Source: JAGNXB01 sp942490895
GTDB taxonomy: Bacteria > Bacteroidota > Bacteroidia > Chitinophagales > Saprospiraceae
Length of the DNA: 64,000 nucleotides
Assembly: GCA_942490895.1 (NCBI GenBank)
Contig: CALNZC010000052.1
Span: 248,001 to 312,000, forward strand
Direction: 5' to 3'
A program made the translations under genes and the position numbers. Shown here in pieces: positions 29,015-38,334 of this stretch. Every line of letters begins with the position of its first letter. The first letter of the stretch is position 1. The notes below the pieces were generated by a model, which was not told the origin of the DNA, ran no database searches, and saw only the letters and a program-made list of their open reading frames with translations.

Positions 29015-29917
29015 TTAATATTCGAGGAAACACATACGGCCATCCGGGTCAATGAGTACGCCATGTATATCATCAACGTCTCCAATATTCCAATTGTAAA
29101 CAGTATTATCACAATCAAATTCCAACTCACCAAATCCATTCCCTGTTACATGGTCTTCTGCATTCCAACTGACAAGAATGGGTCCGCAATTTGTGGAATT
29201 ATGAGAATCTGAATCCGTTGGTGGCACCGAAAGGGTATAAACACCTCCACCGCCATCCCAGACAAAGGCAAATCGCATATCACAAATGCTTGAAGCCACA
29301 CTTTGAGCTTCAAAATTGTAGTCGCAGCAATAGTCCGGATTGTTATTTTCGCAATTACCACTAGCAGCGGGATACATGGTGTAATAATAACGCTCGCCAT
29401 CATCCCAGAAGATATTTTCAGAAGTCGTTGGCAAGCTGCCGGAAACATTGTATAGCCTGACATCAAATTCGATCTCTTCACTAAAATAGAAGGGTTGAAT
29501 AAATGCAATATTATCATCAGCGTCAAAACAGATCTCGTCCGTCCCGTCATAAAGCAACACAGTGGTGAAGCTGCTCGTCGAAATGGTGTTAAAGCTGAAG
29601 GAATTGATCACGGCTGAAAAGCCTTCATCGTCAGCATCCTTTGTAAATACCCTTAATACTACCGGATTGGAGTGGCTGGAAATGCGTTTGATTTGCAAGA
29701 CGTATTTGTTGTCGCAGACCGAAGATCGCAGCGTGGCCGTGCCAGGCGTCGGGTTGGATTCTTCCGGACTGAGAACGACTGCCTGGTTATCCGGTATTTC
29801 TCCGGTGTGTCTGGCAGGTTCAGTCATTGTGTTGTGAGTAAATTGGGTGGTCAGGGAATCCTGATTGCACCCTGACTCCGCAATGGCGAGGGCAAAGAAA
29901 AATGCAACCTGTTTCAT
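29015..29917 (-). CDS. Probable lipoprotein, unknown function, beside giant protein B
   Basis: 300 codons. The start MKQVAFFFALAIAESGC looks like a lipoprotein signal with Cys near residue 17, although the lipobox is imperfect. The mature part is acidic and beta-rich with scattered Cys (SSVCDNKYVLQI, DEICFDADDN, PDYCCDYNF, SSICDMRFAF, GRMCFLEY). I do not recognise a domain. It lies 45 nt upstream of protein B in the same direction and is probably its operon partner, perhaps a surface anchor or accessory for it. Confidence 0.65.
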   Translation of the reverse strand: MKQVAFFFALAIAESGCNQDSLTTQFTHNTMTEPARHTGEIPDNQAVVLSPEESNPTPGTATLRSSVCDNKYVLQIKRISSHSNPVVLRVFTKDADDEGFSAVINSFSFNTISTSSFTTVLLYDGTDEICFDADDNIAFIQPFYFSEEIEFDVRLYNVSGSLPTTSENIFWDDGERYYYTMYPAASGNCENNNPDYCCDYNFEAQSVASSICDMRFAFVWDGGGGVYTLSVPPTDSDSHNSTNCGPILVSWNAEDHVTGNGFGELEFDCDNTVYNWNIGDVDDIHGVLIDPDGRMCFLEY

Positions 29918-30524
29918 AAACGAACAGTTTTAAGGATGAATAATCTCTATCCCGGTTGCCCTGTAGATTGTCTTGTTTTCTTGGCTCGGAAAGTACGAAA
30001 TATCTTCCAACAAACCAATGCTCGAAAGAAATATTAACATTTGATCAGATTGCCAATTGAAATGAGGTAGCAGATGGGCGTGGGAGACCCAGGGGATGCC
30101 CCCAAGTACTCAGCGTCCGGGTCTTTGCTTCTTCGCATTTCATTCCGCTGAACACCGAATACCGTTTTGGAGGTCTCGTTTGGCGACGGGAAAAAATAAA
30201 CCCCCTCCCCCGAGTCCTCGGGGCTAAAGCTTTGGCGGGCAAAGCATAAACGAATAAACTGCACTCCATAACCCCAGAACCTCCTCAACATCCTTTGCGC
30301 CCAGACGATTCTGTCTGGATCCGGACTGTAAACGTCCGGGCCTTAGTTTCTTGGCGTTTCATTCCGAACGCCGATCACCGAATCCCATTTTATTTTCCAC
30401 CTTTGGGGACGATTTCCTGATTTTTCTCCTCGACTCCTCCCCTCCAAACTCCTCCACTTTTTTGGCCCTCCTTAGGCGACAGTCATTCGAAATATCGCAA
30501 TAACGAAGTAACCCAATAACCTCC
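29918..30524. repeat. Intergenic repeat-rich region with palindromes
   Basis: About 600 bases, no credible gene. It contains the palindrome CCCCGAGTCCTCGGGG, the word GCTAAAGCTTTGGCGGGC (shared with 17240), AATACCGTTTTGG/AACACCGAATACCG-type words, and a GAAATATCGCAATAACG stretch at the right end resembling 42770 and 49440. These match the dispersed repeat families of this window. Confidence 0.55.
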
Positions 30525-33500
30525 TCACCTCACCACCGTCACATCTCCTTTGTACAATCGCACCGACCCATCGATCAGTTCCACCTCGACCACATAGATA
30601 TACACCCCCGGATCCATCACATCGTCCCGGAAGGTACCATCCCACCCCGCAGAAGGATCGTTAATGGAAAGGTCTGCACGGGCATAAAGTGCATTGCCCC
30701 AGCGGTCGAAAATGGCCAGGTTGCGGATGCGATGGATCTGATCATTTCCGTAGATGGAAAAGACATCGTTAATACCGTCATTGTTTGGTGTAAAGCTGTT
30801 CGGAATGAACACCTTGACCCGGGTTTCGACCGTAACGACGATCTCATCCGAATCCGAACAACCGTCCTCGGTCCATCCGGTCACGACCACCGTCTGGCTG
30901 CCCGTCAATGGCCCCAAACTAGTCTGGAGGCAGTTCGGGCAGTCCAGGGGATCTGTGGCGTTCCACTGGACCTGGGAAATACTCTGGGTAGCTTGCAACG
31001 ATAGATCAATGACCTCACCGAGGGTAGCCGTCCGATCTGGTCCGGCATCCAGGGCAACTGAGAATCCAGGATTCACCACCAGGCCAATAAGCGTATCCGC
31101 ACATCCATTGATATCCCGAATGTAAACCGTGTACTGGCCAGGAGTCAGATCAATGAATGAAGTATTTGTCTGCCAGCTACCTGAATTCAACTGAACTTCA
31201 TAAGGCGCAACCCCACCCAGTATATTCGTCACATCGATCTGCCCATCCTCGTCTCCGGTACAAGTCTCACCCTTAATTGCTGCACTTGATGCCAATTGGG
31301 TGTACTGAAAGGTTCTAATGGCCAGACTGTCACACCCAAAGGCATTGACCAAAAACAGCGTATCAAACAGTAGGCTCACTGGTCCACAGATCTTAATCGT
31401 ATCGTGACTTTCGCTAAATGCCGAAAAGGTGGTTTCAGTCACCTGTATCGTATCACAGACCACACCCGGGATCACAGCTACAGTAATGCCGACCTGAGTG
31501 GGATCGCAACTGGAATTGAGGATAAATACCGTATCCACACCTGCATACTGGATGTCGATAGTCACTGTACTATCGCAGCCATATTGGTTCTGGAGGTTTA
31601 GGACCTCGAAGTGTACTTCATTCGGATCGCATGTCAAACTGGATACCAGTATCGAATCAGTTGGCAGGAGAGAAACCGTTTGAATGAGCGTGCTATCACA
31701 ACCTGTAACCGCTGGCAAGACAGAAACAAAAACACCTGCTTGTCCCGGATCACAAGAAGATGACGTCAGCCAGGTCGTATCCAGGGCGACATGAATATAC
31801 TGTGTAATAAACAGGCTGTCACAGGGGCCACTAGTGATCAGGAGGGTATCCGTATAATTGGTTCCCGCCCCACAAATACTCGTCTGATTTGTCACCTGAA
31901 ATATGCCACTGTAAACACGTTCGAGATAAATAATACTGTCACAACCATATTGGTTGGTCAGCATAAATGTGTCCATTCCCACTTGTGTCGGATCGCAGGT
32001 ATATACGATCTGATCCATAACATGAGAGGGTAAAAGATCGGTAGTTGTGATGGCCAGACTGTCGCAACCGAATTGATTTTGATGCCATGTTGTATCAACG
32101 CCAACCAGAGCGGGGTCACAAGTGGAGCCCTGGAAATTGCCTTGTGAAGAGGGCAACAGTGTCCGTTGGGAGATCACCAGACTGTCACAACCTCCACTGG
32201 TTTGATAGATCACCGTGTCAATACCAGCAACCAGGGGGTCACAGGTCGTCGATGGAAGGATGACTTCGATCGCTGGCACCAGAATACGTTCCACAATAGA
32301 CATGCTATCACAGCCGAATTGCGTTTGCAAAAGGACGGTATCGATACCGGCTAATGCCGGATCACAGGTCTGTATTTGAGTAAACGTTGTGTCCCCAGTT
32401 GAGGTCTGAATGTGGACACATATTGAATCGGAAGAACCACATTCATTATAAGCAGACAGGCAGAACTCGGTTACTCCAGGTCCATCCGGTACAAATCGCA
32501 AATGGTCAATGTTCAGAAAAATAACATTCAAACCAGGATCATAACTCCATTCAAAACCAGTGGCTGGAGCGCCTCCACCTGCTATGGGCTGCAGGAGAAG
32601 TGTATCCCCCATGCACAGATCTGTCACGCCTAAAATGACTGGCTCACTTGGTAATTCTGAGGAACTGACGACGGTCACACAAGTAGAATCCAAACAGATC
32701 ACGCCATTGGATTCATGGATCACCGTCAGACAATATTTGCCGGGTTTGTTCACCAGGGTATTCGCTTCATCGATGGGTCCGACAAATCCATCCTGAGGGC
32801 CTTCCCACAGGTACTGGGTGGAGCCATTGAAGACAGGATTGATACTGGAGCCCAGGCCATCCAGAACGACCACAGCCGATGGATCACAATCCAACAATCC
32901 AGGTGGCTGGATGATGGCCACCGGTTCCATCACCCGCAGGTCTAACATGACTACGCTGTCGCAACCACGCCAATCAAAGCAATGAATTTCAAAAAGCCCT
33001 GACTCCGAAAAAAACTCATTACAGACCTGAATGACAACCGGAGCACAAGTGTCTATCTGCATATTTGTGACAGGCGGTAAAACATACTCTTCAACAACAC
33101 AGGTCACCACACTATCACATCCGTCTGGTCCCGTTAAAGTCACTTCATAAATACCGGGAGAAGAAAAAGTCTGACCTGCGCAATCCACATCAGTTCCTGG
33201 ACAATAGGATATATTTTCAACATTCGGATCCAGAGTCGGAACAATGACCTGAATGGAATCGATCACACACCCATCCGGTGTTGAATAAGTGACCGCATAT
33301 GTTCCCGAAAGGAAATTATTATTCGCAATCATAAATTCAGGATCATTCTGACCCGGAATTGCCGCTCCGTTAAAATACCATTGCCAAATACCCCCATTAT
33401 GATTCACATCAGCAAGTAATGTATAATCACTTTCACAGGGCAAACCGATCTCCGATAAAAATAATTCCGCAAGCTCGACACCCCCAAATAAACTAAAATC

Positions 33501-34358
33501 ATCATAAACGATATATGCGAAACAAGGCCCCCCTTCATATCCAGGAGGAAACACACAAGGTGCACCTACCATAATTCCATTCATTTCCATGGTCGGGGTG
33601 AAGGTAATATCCACTTGCATCCATGATGCCACAGGCGTGTATTCAACAAAGCCAAGCGCTTCCCAAATGGGATCTCCTGCAATGGGACAATCCGACGTAT
33701 TTACTGGGAAAAGGCAAGATGGGTGACCAAAGAGTGTCACCTCAACCGGGTCATAACTGAAATTGATCGGGTCACAATTTCCACCAATATTTGTGGCTGC
33801 AATTTGAAAGCTAAACGTGTATTCGACACCGACTTCCAGCGGATTATTCAGACAGACGCCAGGATATTCACGCCACCCCTCATAAAAGTACCCCCCTACA
33901 CATGCTTCCCCAGAAGGGAAGGGGACCAGCCCAGCCGCAGCAACGGCTGGCATCACAAATCCACAAGTATGTAAATAATCCGTTGAAGCTGCAGTCCCTT
34001 GAATCCAGGCTTCACAACAAGGCATGTCACTCACACTCATCGGACAACAGAGCATTGTCTCCAGATCTGGATTTGGTATATAACTTGTCAGATCCATGTA
34101 GGTATTCACACCTATACATTCACAATCCGGATCATAGATATCGACCAACCCATCGCCATCATCATCGATGCCGTTATCACAGACTTCCTGGGCAAACCCA
34201 ACAGCAGAACATGCCATCAGGAACATCGCTAGAAAAAGGCGCTGCCAAATGAAACCACTAGTCTTTAATCGGACTGTAAATACCAATGGAATCTGGACAT
34301 CAGCAACTCGGATGACTGATGCATAAAACGCTCTAACCAGAATCCTAAATACTTCCAT
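30525..34358 (-). CDS. Giant secreted repeat protein C, T9SS type B (CHU_C) signal
   Basis: 1277 codons. ATG 34358 follows the TAA of gene D with no gap (TAAATG on the minus strand), so translation is likely coupled. The signal peptide proper (LFLAMFLMACSAVGFAQ) only begins about 40 codons in, so a later non-ATG start cannot be excluded. Domains are a D-rich motif VCDNGIDDDGDGLVDIYD, the Cys-rich N-terminal domain shared with A and D, and an Ig-like segment (WQWYFNGAAIPGQNDPEF). Nine TCDP...GCDS repeats follow, then a SprB-like repeat (GETCTGDEDGQIDVTN) and CHU_C VFIPNSFTPNNDGINDVFSI. It is probably a surface adhesin or matrix protein. Confidence 0.87.
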   Translation of the reverse strand: MEVFRILVRAFYASVIRVADVQIPLVFTVRLKTSGFIWQRLFLAMFLMACSAVGFAQEVCDNGIDDDGDGLVDIYDPDCECIGVNTYMDLTSYIPNPDLETMLCCPMSVSDMPCCEAWIQGTAASTDYLHTCGFVMPAVAAAGLVPFPSGEACVGGYFYEGWREYPGVCLNNPLEVGVEYTFSFQIAATNIGGNCDPINFSYDPVEVTLFGHPSCLFPVNTSDCPIAGDPIWEALGFVEYTPVASWMQVDITFTPTMEMNGIMVGAPCVFPPGYEGGPCFAYIVYDDFSLFGGVELAELFLSEIGLPCESDYTLLADVNHNGGIWQWYFNGAAIPGQNDPEFMIANNNFLSGTYAVTYSTPDGCVIDSIQVIVPTLDPNVENISYCPGTDVDCAGQTFSSPGIYEVTLTGPDGCDSVVTCVVEEYVLPPVTNMQIDTCAPVVIQVCNEFFSESGLFEIHCFDWRGCDSVVMLDLRVMEPVAIIQPPGLLDCDPSAVVVLDGLGSSINPVFNGSTQYLWEGPQDGFVGPIDEANTLVNKPGKYCLTVIHESNGVICLDSTCVTVVSSSELPSEPVILGVTDLCMGDTLLLQPIAGGGAPATGFEWSYDPGLNVIFLNIDHLRFVPDGPGVTEFCLSAYNECGSSDSICVHIQTSTGDTTFTQIQTCDPALAGIDTVLLQTQFGCDSMSIVERILVPAIEVILPSTTCDPLVAGIDTVIYQTSGGCDSLVISQRTLLPSSQGNFQGSTCDPALVGVDTTWHQNQFGCDSLAITTTDLLPSHVMDQIVYTCDPTQVGMDTFMLTNQYGCDSIIYLERVYSGIFQVTNQTSICGAGTNYTDTLLITSGPCDSLFITQYIHVALDTTWLTSSSCDPGQAGVFVSVLPAVTGCDSTLIQTVSLLPTDSILVSSLTCDPNEVHFEVLNLQNQYGCDSTVTIDIQYAGVDTVFILNSSCDPTQVGITVAVIPGVVCDTIQVTETTFSAFSESHDTIKICGPVSLLFDTLFLVNAFGCDSLAIRTFQYTQLASSAAIKGETCTGDEDGQIDVTNILGGVAPYEVQLNSGSWQTNTSFIDLTPGQYTVYIRDINGCADTLIGLVVNPGFSVALDAGPDRTATLGEVIDLSLQATQSISQVQWNATDPLDCPNCLQTSLGPLTGSQTVVVTGWTEDGCSDSDEIVVTVETRVKVFIPNSFTPNNDGINDVFSIYGNDQIHRIRNLAIFDRWGNALYARADLSINDPSAGWDGTFRDDVMDPGVYIYVVEVELIDGSVRLYKGDVTVVR

Positions 34359-37300
34359 TTATCGTGTCAAGGTCACATCACCTTTAAAGAGACGAATTTC
34401 ACCATCCAATAATTCGACTTCTACCACATAGACGTAGACACCAGGATCCATCAGATCCTCACGGAAATGACCATCCCAACCTTCGGAAGGATCGTTAATC
34501 GGCAAATCACTTCGTGAATAGAGGGCATTCCCCCAGCGATCAAAAATAGCCAGGTTGCGCACGCTGACCACCTGGTCATTTCCATAGACAGAAAAGACAT
34601 CATTGATCCCGTCTCCGTTCGGAGTGAAACTGTTGGGAATGAATACTTCTACCCGCACCTTCATGTCGATATAGACATCGTCTGTCGCAGCACACCCTTC
34701 CGGTGTCTGACCTGTAACCGTCACCAATTGTGAGGTGGTTAGCGGACCTAGCGTTGTCGTCAGACAGGTCGCACAACTCATTGGATCCGGTGCACTCCAT
34801 TGGAGTAAGGCCAGATTGTAGTTGGACTGAACCGCCAGATTGACAATATCCCCCCTGAACGCAAACTGATCATAACCGGCATCCAGGGTCACGGCAAGGC
34901 CTTCAACAACGATCAACCCGGATAGCGTTTCCATACAACCATTCGAATCGCGAACCATCACTGAATAATTGCCCGGTGGCAGGTCGGAAAAAATATCTCC
35001 ACTCTGCCAGGGACCACTACCCAATCGATATTGATAAGGTGTATCGCCACCGGACAAGGAAATGATTCTAATCTCGCCATCGTCATCACCGGCACAACGT
35101 TCACCGATGACTTCCAGGTCAGTCGTCAACTGGATGTATTCATATTCGTTGATCCGCAGACTGTCACACCCCACACTATTCTGGAGGACAAGTGTATCTC
35201 GAGCCGGCCCATCAGGGGCACATACTTTAATACTTGTCAGACTTTCACTATAGGGGAGATAACCCGTAGTCGTTACGCGGACTGTATCACAAAATGGACC
35301 GGGAAGGACATCCACAACTGTTCCTGCCATCGCCGCATCACAGCTCGTGCGTTGAACGAATTGCGTATCCACTCCGACATATTGAATAGCAATGGTGACA
35401 ATACTGTCACAGCCATATTGATTCTGCAACATCAAGGTATCATATACCTCTTCTGACAAGAGACAGGTTACACCATCGACCTGAGTAACATCCGACGGCA
35501 ACAACGCCACCTGAGTGATCACCGTACTATCACATCCGGTATACGCAGGAAGGATAACAACCGATACTCCGGCTTGTGACGGGTCACAGGTAGAGGAATT
35601 CAGATAGGTCGTATCGAGTGGGATGAATTGATAATTCGTGATAAAGAGACTATCACATGGACCGCTGGTAATCGTCACTGTATCGATATAGTTTGTCCCG
35701 GAACCACAAATTTTGGCCAGGTTCGTTTCCTGGTAATTCCCACTGAAGATCCGTTCGATATAAACAGTACTGTCACAGCCATACTGATTCATCAGGTTTA
35801 ATGTATCCAGACCTGCTTGTACAGGATCACAGGTATAGAATGTCTGGTTGATCACATTCGAAGGCAGGAGGTCAGTTGTGGTAATGGACAGGCTATCACA
35901 ACCATACTGATTTTGATGCCAGGTAGAATCCATCCCAACTAAAGCGGGATCACAGGTTGTTTTAACCTGGTTTGTCACGTTAGATGGCAGGAGCACAACG
36001 GTGGAGATCACCAGACTGTCACATCCAAAACTGGTTTGGTAAATCACGGTGTCTACACCGGCAATCAGTGGATCACAGGTCGTGGAATTCAGATTGACAA
36101 TGATCTCTGGAACCAGAGTACGGTCGGTGATGATCAGGCTGTCACATCCAAATTGATTGACCAATAATTGAGTACTGATCCCTTCTTGTGCAGGATCACA
36201 TGTCAACGCATCGATCAGAATGGTATCCGCCAGATGAGTATTGACAAAAAAGCAGGTCGTATCGGATTCTCCACACTCATTGTAAGCAACAGCACAGAAA
36301 GATGCTGTACCCGGCCCGGAGGGGACATATTGAACATACAGATCGTTTATGATCACGGCATTCAAGGAAAGATCGAAGTCCCATGAATATCCGGTCAATG
36401 GGGCTCCTCCACCAGGGGAGGGCGTAATGATGACTGTATCACCAAGGCACACATCCGGTTCACCATCCAAAATGGGTGCAAATGGCACAGCCGCTGAACT
36501 TTGCACAGTTACGCAAGTGGTATCCGTACAGAGGACTCCATTGCTTTCATGGGTGATCACCAGGCAATACTTGCCCGTTTTCGTCACAAAGGCAAAAGGT
36601 TCATCCGTACCTCCATCAATGCCATTTACGGGGCCACTCCATTCATAAAAGGTATTTCCTCCCGGGATCGGGTTATAGGTAGACGATGCACCATCCAGAA
36701 CCACATCCGAATTGGGTCCACAATCGAGTAAGCCAGGTGGTTGGATCACGGCAACCGGATCCATGACCCTGAGATCCAGCATGATAATACTATCGCAGCC
36801 TCGCCAATCGAAACAATTGATCTGGTATTCACCAGTTGCATAGAATAATTCGCCACACACTTTTATCTCGACGGGCCCGCAGGTATCATAAGAGAGGTAG
36901 GTAATGGGGGGAAGGTCAAACTCGGTTACAAGACACTCCACGACACTATCACAACCGATATCTGTAACGAGATGAACCTCATAGAGGCCAGGGTTAAAAA
37001 ATGTTTCCCCAGCACATTCTACTTGCCCACCCGGACAGAAGGAGACTTCTTCAGTAATGGTATCTTTTGGAGGAACCGTAACAGATATACTATCCATCAC
37101 ACATCCATCTGGTGTAGAATAGGTCACATAATAAGTTCCCGATTGGTAGTTATTATTGGCAATTTGAAATTCAGGATCGTTTTGGCCAGGTATCGCCGCA
37201 CCATTAAAATACCATTGCCAGGTACCCGGTCCCTGGTGATCCACTTCAGCCAACAGGAGATAATCGAGATCACATGGAAGGCCGATATCAAAAAGGTCTA

Positions 37301-38090
37301 GTTCAAACAGATTGACTCCTCCAACGAGCATCATATCATCAAACAGAAAGTATGGATAACATGGAGTGCCACTATATCCATTTGGTAGCGCACAAGGGCC
37401 GCCGATCATAATTCCATTAATATCTGTAGGTGGGGTAAAGGTGATCGAGACCACATCCCAAGCAGCAGCAGGCGTGTATAAAACAGTACCCAGGACAAGC
37501 CATCCGGGATCAACACCACTGGGGCAGCCCGTTGTACCTACCGGAAAATTGCATGATGCATTTCCATAAAGCGTCACATTTACCGGATCGTAATCAGGAA
37601 TTCCGTTATTACAAACATCACCGAAATTGGTGACCGGAACAGACGCAATCTGAAAAGACAGGGTGTATTGATTACCCGTCTCCAGGGGAGACAGCAGACA
37701 AGTCGCTAGCAGCTCCGCCCAGGAATTTGAAAAGATAGCACCCACACATCCTTCCCCTGAGGGAAAGGGCACCAGACCGGCGGCAATCACCGCAGGCATC
37801 ACAAACCCACAGGTATTCATGTAATCCGTTGTCGCTGTCGTCCCCTGCTCCCAGCCATCTACACAGGCCATCTGAGAAAAAGAAGGAGGACAACAGAGCA
37901 TTTCTTCAAAATCCGGATTGGCAATTGCATCCAGATCCCCAGTTGACATGATCCCGTTACAGATACACTCCGGGTCATAAATGTCTACAAGGCCGTCGCC
38001 ATCGTCATCAACCCCATTGTCACAAATCTCCTGAGCCAAAAGCGGCGAGCAGAGCAACACAAACATGGCAAGTAAAAAAACACGCATCAT
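34359..38090 (-). CDS. Giant secreted repeat protein D, T9SS type B (CHU_C) signal
   Basis: 1243 codons from ATG 38090 (MMRVFLLAMFVLLCSPLLAQ); the frame opens 16 codons earlier, without a signal. The architecture is nearly co-linear with C: ICDNGVDDDGDGLVDIYDPE, the Cys-rich N-terminal domain, the Ig-like WQWYFNGAAIPGQNDPEF segment (identical to C), and nine Cys repeats including the divergent fifth ICGSGTNYIDTVTITSGPC. A SprB-like repeat (GERCAGDDDGEIRIISLSGG) and CHU_C follow. C and D look like a tandem whole-gene duplication. Both are in one direction with protein E 245 nt upstream. Confidence 0.88.
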   Translation of the reverse strand: MMRVFLLAMFVLLCSPLLAQEICDNGVDDDGDGLVDIYDPECICNGIMSTGDLDAIANPDFEEMLCCPPSFSQMACVDGWEQGTTATTDYMNTCGFVMPAVIAAGLVPFPSGEGCVGAIFSNSWAELLATCLLSPLETGNQYTLSFQIASVPVTNFGDVCNNGIPDYDPVNVTLYGNASCNFPVGTTGCPSGVDPGWLVLGTVLYTPAAAWDVVSITFTPPTDINGIMIGGPCALPNGYSGTPCYPYFLFDDMMLVGGVNLFELDLFDIGLPCDLDYLLLAEVDHQGPGTWQWYFNGAAIPGQNDPEFQIANNNYQSGTYYVTYSTPDGCVMDSISVTVPPKDTITEEVSFCPGGQVECAGETFFNPGLYEVHLVTDIGCDSVVECLVTEFDLPPITYLSYDTCGPVEIKVCGELFYATGEYQINCFDWRGCDSIIMLDLRVMDPVAVIQPPGLLDCGPNSDVVLDGASSTYNPIPGGNTFYEWSGPVNGIDGGTDEPFAFVTKTGKYCLVITHESNGVLCTDTTCVTVQSSAAVPFAPILDGEPDVCLGDTVIITPSPGGGAPLTGYSWDFDLSLNAVIINDLYVQYVPSGPGTASFCAVAYNECGESDTTCFFVNTHLADTILIDALTCDPAQEGISTQLLVNQFGCDSLIITDRTLVPEIIVNLNSTTCDPLIAGVDTVIYQTSFGCDSLVISTVVLLPSNVTNQVKTTCDPALVGMDSTWHQNQYGCDSLSITTTDLLPSNVINQTFYTCDPVQAGLDTLNLMNQYGCDSTVYIERIFSGNYQETNLAKICGSGTNYIDTVTITSGPCDSLFITNYQFIPLDTTYLNSSTCDPSQAGVSVVILPAYTGCDSTVITQVALLPSDVTQVDGVTCLLSEEVYDTLMLQNQYGCDSIVTIAIQYVGVDTQFVQRTSCDAAMAGTVVDVLPGPFCDTVRVTTTGYLPYSESLTSIKVCAPDGPARDTLVLQNSVGCDSLRINEYEYIQLTTDLEVIGERCAGDDDGEIRIISLSGGDTPYQYRLGSGPWQSGDIFSDLPPGNYSVMVRDSNGCMETLSGLIVVEGLAVTLDAGYDQFAFRGDIVNLAVQSNYNLALLQWSAPDPMSCATCLTTTLGPLTTSQLVTVTGQTPEGCAATDDVYIDMKVRVEVFIPNSFTPNGDGINDVFSVYGNDQVVSVRNLAIFDRWGNALYSRSDLPINDPSEGWDGHFREDLMDPGVYVYVVEVELLDGEIRLFKGDVTLTR

Positions 38091-38334
38091 ATCACTGGTA
38101 TTGGCACATTCTTTTGGGGAATGTGAACTAGGTTTCATAGTCTCACAGGTGATTCATTCTCGTTTGAATCATCACCGCAAAGGCATTTAAAGCTCAGGAG
38201 AAGTGAGTTTTCCACTTCTCCATCTCCGTTGTGCCGGAATCGATTCATACTCATGGGAAAGAAAAACGGGATTATGGATCCCCTTCACACTCAACGCCTG
38301 CAACAATATAGGAAGAACTTGTGATTCCTTTCTC

